Shown in pieces: positions 63,134-64,000 of a stretch of DNA of 64,000 nt (position 1 is the first letter of the stretch; each line of letters opens with the position of its first letter). Source of the stretch: Dethiosulfovibrio faecalis (GTDB taxonomy: Bacteria > Synergistota > Synergistia > Synergistales > Dethiosulfovibrionaceae); the NCBI RefSeq assembly GCF_021568795.1, contig NZ_JAKGUE010000005.1, positions 1 through 64,000 on the forward strand. The letters run 5' to 3'. Below the pieces are notes generated by a model. The model ran no database searches. It had not been told where the DNA came from and saw only the letters and a program-made list of their open reading frames with translations. The position numbers and the translations under genes are program-made.

Positions 63134-64000
63134 CTAGAGTATCTTTTCCATCTCGGAGAGGGCTTTTTTCAGTGAATCCACGTATCTATCGGCCAGATCT
63201 CCGTCGCTCTTCCAGGAGGCCACGTGGAAGATAAGCTCTTCCCGTCTGGAAAGATATCTGGAACTCAGCCCCCCGGGCTCCACCGGACCGTAGCCGGCCA
63301 GCCTCAACCCGTCGCCCTTGGTGGTGCTGGAGGATATGACGTTTCTGGTCAGCCTTCGCCAGGCTGGAGAACTGTAGAGCTCCGGCTCTTTCGGGATGTT
63401 CAGATCGTCGCCTCTCTCCCTCCATATCCTTCGCAGAAGCGATAGATGTCCCTCCGGCCCCTTGCCGTCCATGCACTGAGCTATCCTGTCCCTGTGGGCT
63501 TCCCCCGCTCTCTGAAGAAGGGACTTCAGCGTCTCGTCGTCGGACTTCCCTGACAGAAAGGCATCGACGAAAACCGCGGACTCGGCGGTCAGAGGCCTGG
63601 TCCCCTCGGTCCTGCCACCTTCGAAACGACGTAGCTGAACCGATTCGTAGACGCTCTGCCAATCGTCCCAGATCTCTTTCTGTGCCATCAGCATGGCGGT
63701 CTGGACGAATGCGTCCGGACTGACTCCGCCGCTCTTTATCCTCTCCCGTCCGAAGAGATCGAAGACGAAAGGACGCTGGACTATCGAGTTCCCCAGTTCC
63801 TCACAGTCCCTCCGGGCCTTCTCCAAAAGCTCGACCAGTCTGGGAGAACGGGAGAAAGTCAGCTCCGAAGGATCGGACATGTCGGACCGACCGGCCCCGG
63901 CCGCACCGCAGCTGGCCAGGATCTCCCGGACCAGCCTCCCGACATAGGTTCCGTCTCTTCCCGAATGTTCGAAGTTCAACCCACAGTGTCCGTCGGAGGT
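63134..64000 (-). CDS. Choline/carnitine O-acyltransferase family protein (5' part outside the window)
   Basis: 288 residues of the C-terminal half; the frame stays open to the window edge. NFEHSGRDG matches the catalytic-His block of carnitine acyltransferases (EHS..DG). QLRRFEGGRTEGTRPLTAESAVFVDAF matches the RxFxxGRTxxIR block, and SSSTTKGDGLRLAGYGPVEPGGLSSRY matches the STT...GYGPV block that binds the carnitine or choline side. Enzymes of this family move acyl groups between CoA and carnitine or choline. It is unusual in bacteria. Acceptor specificity cannot be told. Confidence 0.85.
   Translation of the reverse strand, partial: TSDGHCGLNFEHSGRDGTYVGRLVREILASCGAAGAGRSDMSDPSELTFSRSPRLVELLEKARRDCEELGNSIVQRPFVFDLFGRERIKSGGVSPDAFVQTAMLMAQKEIWDDWQSVYESVQLRRFEGGRTEGTRPLTAESAVFVDAFLSGKSDDETLKSLLQRAGEAHRDRIAQCMDGKGPEGHLSLLRRIWRERGDDLNIPKEPELYSSPAWRRLTRNVISSSTTKGDGLRLAGYGPVEPGGLSSRYLSRREELIFHVASWKSDGDLADRYVDSLKKALSEMEKIL

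Overview
The window looks like chromosomal DNA of an anaerobic, peptide- and amino-acid-fermenting member of the Synergistota, probably close to Dethiosulfovibrio (inference). The strongest pointer is a run of three surface proteins ending in a Gly-rich/Cys motif, a hydrophobic helix and basic residues, which resembles the Synergist-CTERM sorting signal. Peptide-binding proteins, peptidases and amino-acid transporters, a double-cubane reductase with its activator, and a Lys-type T-box fit this view. Coding density is high and genes sit in short operons on both strands. TTG and GTG starts preceded by good Shine-Dalgarno (SD) sequences are frequent. I see no rRNA, tRNA, CRISPR array, phage or insertion sequence.

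Layout. 0-4.8 kb: orphan peptide-binding protein, S9 peptidase, cyclase-family hydrolase. 4.8-14.7 kb: chemoreceptor, secreted EEP-fold protein, a TudS-like/amino-acid ABC operon without an ATPase, birA, a triple-CheW protein and a GGDEF protein with a decayed EAL domain. 14.7-16 kb: encapsulated ferritin plus encapsulin shell, with its own promoter and terminator. 16-26.5 kb: M17 aminopeptidase, second peptide-binding protein, two unknown envelope proteins, a glutamate-synthase-like FMN protein flanked by inverted 34-bp repeats, an NSS symporter with an amino-acid-binding protein, and tag. 26.7-34 kb: three tandem beta-helix surface proteins with nearly identical C-terminal halves. 34-40.7 kb: PepV-type dipeptidase, deoC, HD hydrolase, complete iron(III) ABC operon. 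40.7-45.5 kb: RbsABC-like sugar ABC operon, then double-cubane reductase and activase. 45.6-49.7 kb: CheY-like regulator, gyrB preceded by a RemB-like small gene, and an unknown protein. 49.7-52.5 kb: second iron(III) transporter lacking an ATPase, with a structured leader. 52.4-58.7 kb: lysine/diaminopimelate operon (dapA-dapB-dapH-lysC-class III aminotransferase) read leftwards behind a T-box leader, with a divergent M20 deacetylase. 58.7-63.1 kb: two HD-GYP proteins and a LPP20-like protein. The right edge cuts a carnitine/choline acyltransferase-family gene.

How the parts connect: the peptidases, peptide-binding proteins and amino-acid carriers suit a peptide-fermenting lifestyle. Two iron(III) importers and an iron-storing encapsulin indicate a strong iron economy. 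One GGDEF and two HD-GYP proteins give c-di-GMP synthesis and breakdown capacity. The acetyl branch of DAP synthesis appears to be controlled by lysyl-tRNA charging through a leader with one stem I and two antiterminator/terminator modules.
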